A stretch of DNA of 64,000 bases from assembly GCA_902595855.1 (NCBI GenBank), contig CACJRY010000005.1, positions 1-64,000 of the forward strand, given 5' to 3'. Below are positions 62,471 to 64,000 of the stretch, in pieces (the first letter of the stretch is position 1; every line of letters begins with the position of its first letter). The DNA is from an uncultured Alphaproteobacteria bacterium. Its GTDB lineage: Bacteria; Pseudomonadota; Alphaproteobacteria; HIMB59; GCA-002718135. The notes below the pieces were generated by a model. It did not search any database and had not been told where the DNA came from. It saw only the letters and a list, made by a program, of their open reading frames with translations. The position numbers and the translations under genes are program-made.

Positions 62471-63657
62471 ATACCCATTGCGAAATCTGCGATTTTGTTT
62501 TTAATTGCTCTGTTGTTGTTTATCAAGCTTAGACCAATTTTTTTTAAGAACTTGTATTGTTTTTGATCTTTTTTAAATATCCAGTTTAGCTTATCAGTTA
62601 TTTCAAAAAGCCTGTATGCATCATAATAACACAAGGCATTATATTCTTTACAAAACCCCTTTGTACCCAAACTGTATTTCTTATTTTTTGCTTTAATTAG
62701 CAATGATGTTATTGATTTTACATCTCTTAATCCAAGGTTCCAGCCCTGTCCTGCAATTGGATGAATAGAGTGTGCAGCATCACCTGCATAAATGACTCTG
62801 TCCTCATAAAATTTTTCATTTATATGCGCAGATAGAGGAAATGATTGTATAGAATTAATTCTTAAAACATTTCCTAGTTGCTTAAAAATTTTTTCATTTA
62901 AAACCTCTTCAATATATTCAGTTTGTAAGCCTTTAGAAGAAATCAAGTCAACTACCTTAGGTATATTTGACCAAATAAGAGCGCTTTGGTTCATATTTTT
63001 TTCTCTTTGCATCGGCAGAAGGGCAAGTGGACCGTTTTTTAAAAAAAACTCATATGCAATATTGTTGTGCGGCTTCTCATGCAAAAAATTTACAACAAGA
63101 GCTTTTTCACTGTAGTTTTTTGTAAACAAGTTAGTGCCTAATAATTTCCTAACTGCGCTTTTTTTTCCATCTGCAGCAATAACTAATTTGGCATTAATTT
63201 TTTTTTCATTTGAAAAACCAATTATTTTTGAATTTTGATATGATAGGTCGTGCAAGCTTGATTCAAATAAGAAACTTACATTTCTTTTTTTTTTTATTTC
63301 CTTCACAAGAACATTAATCAGTTTTGAGTTTTTTACTATATAGCCCAAATTAGATTTAGCTTTTGGGTTTATAAAATCTATATTAGCTTTAACCTCTTTA
63401 TCAATTACTTTAATCTGTTTTATTGGTTCAGCAAAATTTTTAATTAATTTCCACACTCCTTGAGACTCTAGAAAGTTTTTTGAACCTTCTGATATGGCGG
63501 TTGTCCTTGTGTCTGTTGTGATTTTTTTACTATTAAGATTAATTTTTTTTTTTTCAGAAACAATAACGTTGTAGCCCAATTTTGAGGCAGAGTATGCTGT
63601 TAAAAGGCCTGTCAGTGCACCTCCCACTATATGAATATCGCAATTAAATTCTTTCAT
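62467..63657 (-). CDS. UbiH/UbiF/COQ6 family FAD-dependent ubiquinone hydroxylase
   Basis: 396 aa. The FAD glycine motif (DIHIVGGALTGLLTAYSASKLGY), the NAD(P)H/FAD DG motif VIAADGKKSAVRKLLG, and YAGDAAHSIHPIAGQGWNLGLRDV near the C-terminus place it in the ubiquinone hydroxylase family. Which ring position it acts on cannot be read by eye. Divergent from ftsK with a 48-base spacer. Confidence 0.88.
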   Translation of the reverse strand: MKEFNCDIHIVGGALTGLLTAYSASKLGYNVIVSEKKKINLNSKKITTDTRTTAISEGSKNFLESQGVWKLIKNFAEPIKQIKVIDKEVKANIDFINPKAKSNLGYIVKNSKLINVLVKEIKKKRNVSFLFESSLHDLSYQNSKIIGFSNEKKINAKLVIAADGKKSAVRKLLGTNLFTKNYSEKALVVNFLHEKPHNNIAYEFFLKNGPLALLPMQREKNMNQSALIWSNIPKVVDLISSKGLQTEYIEEVLNEKIFKQLGNVLRINSIQSFPLSAHINEKFYEDRVIYAGDAAHSIHPIAGQGWNLGLRDVKSITSLLIKAKNKKYSLGTKGFCKEYNALCYYDAYRLFEITDKLNWIFKKDQKQYKFLKKIGLSLINNNRAIKNKIADFAMGI

Positions 63658-63705
63658 AATTCTTCTTCGAATTACCTTATTCTAAAGGTATTAGAAACAA
63701 TTAAT

Positions 63706-64000
63706 ATGTTTAAATATGGCGGATTTAAGTTATTTCTACTTAAAACCTTTGTGGGTTTGGGTCTGGCTGCCGTAGGTGCTTTTGTCTTGATTAGTCTAGG
63801 TACATACAATCAAGATGATCCTGGTTTTGGCAAACTACAAGCATATGGGAATACACAAAATTTTTTTGGTGGTCTTGGGGCGCTTACTTCAAGCGGGATG
63901 TTATTTTTATTTGGAATATATTCCTATGTAATTGGTTTGTTTGTGCTTTTTGTTGGTATAAGATTGTTTGCTGGGACCTTGGTTAAAAATATTTATATTA
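63706..64000 (+). CDS. ftsK: DNA translocase FtsK, N-terminal membrane part (cut by window end)
   Basis: Absent from the ORF track because it runs off the window. From the ATG at 63706 the frame is open for 98 codons. It encodes a hydrophobic helix (FVGLGLAAVGAFVLISLGTY), the NQDDPGF stretch typical of FtsK just after helix 1, NFFGGLGALTSSGMLFLFG, and a third helix. This matches the four-helix membrane domain that anchors FtsK at the septum. The motor domains lie beyond the window. Confidence 0.85.
   Translation, partial: MFKYGGFKLFLLKTFVGLGLAAVGAFVLISLGTYNQDDPGFGKLQAYGNTQNFFGGLGALTSSGMLFLFGIYSYVIGLFVLFVGIRLFAGTLVKNIYI

Overview
The window is 64 kb of very AT-rich, densely packed bacterial chromosome. 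The gene content points to a free-living marine alphaproteobacterium of the streamlined kind: GcrA, CarD next to FdxA, an RpoH with its diagnostic box, an ECF/ChrR pair, the RsmB-heparinase-PurH order, TsaD next to a mitofilin-like gene and HemY, a System I Ccm cluster and an FtsK N-terminus beside a UbiH-family gene. Low GC and minimal spacing fit SAR11-like or HIMB59/AEGEAN-169-like lineages. No rRNA is present, so I cannot decide between them.

Layout. 1-6.4 kb: the end of ftsY, yciB, pgk, gcrA, an MFS transporter, an SDR protein with panB, and a beta-carbonic anhydrase. 6.5-16.3 kb: dusA, then a long minus-strand run reading acnA, SUV3-like helicase, terB-like, fdxA, carD, a degenerate phosphatase, rpoH, pagL. 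16.3-22.4 kb: a low-complexity histone-H1-like gene with its own terminator, then ccmABCDEFGH, including a 32-codon ccmD that the ORF track misses. 22.4-32.6 kb: an orphan amino-acid binding protein, yggT, folD, a GT9 gene, argG, an IalB-like protein, an ECF sigma/ChrR pair, a class 3 asparaginase, DUF3429, a fructosamine-kinase-like gene, an aldo/keto reductase and a Bax inhibitor-1 protein. 32.6-50.5 kb: two tandem TPR-glycosyltransferases, a GT8-like gene, hemY and mitofilin-like genes, tsaD, an EVE protein, two tandem sulfotransferases, acs, tdk, a GT9-like gene, rsmB, a heparinase-family gene, purH and a 50-aa gene coupled to it.

50.5-60.4 kb is accessory DNA between purH and a tRNA-Gly gene. 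Its left part is a surface-glycan island: TPR-sulfotransferase, 2OG-oxygenase, glycosyltransferases, two FkbM methyltransferases, a sugar cytidylyltransferase, a NeuB-like synthase and a DUF115 protein. Its right part is a small integrated element of about 1.7 kb. This element is bounded by the intact tRNA-Gly(GCC) gene and a 52-bp copy of that gene's 3' part. It carries an HNH endonuclease, a coupled two-gene unit of unknown function, a 5' half of a tRNA-Ser(TGA), and paired repeats spaced exactly 11 bp apart near both ends. No integrase is visible.

60.5-64 kb returns to core genes: a prolyl-tRNA-deacylase-like protein, a thioredoxin/TPR protein, a LON-domain protein, a UbiH-family hydroxylase and the start of ftsK.

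The most notable signals are the tRNA-Gly element with its 11-bp-period repeats, a ChrR anti-sigma that has lost its N-terminal zinc ligands, a pseudo-phosphatase between carD and rpoH, and convergent gene pairs whose stop codons interlock in four bases.
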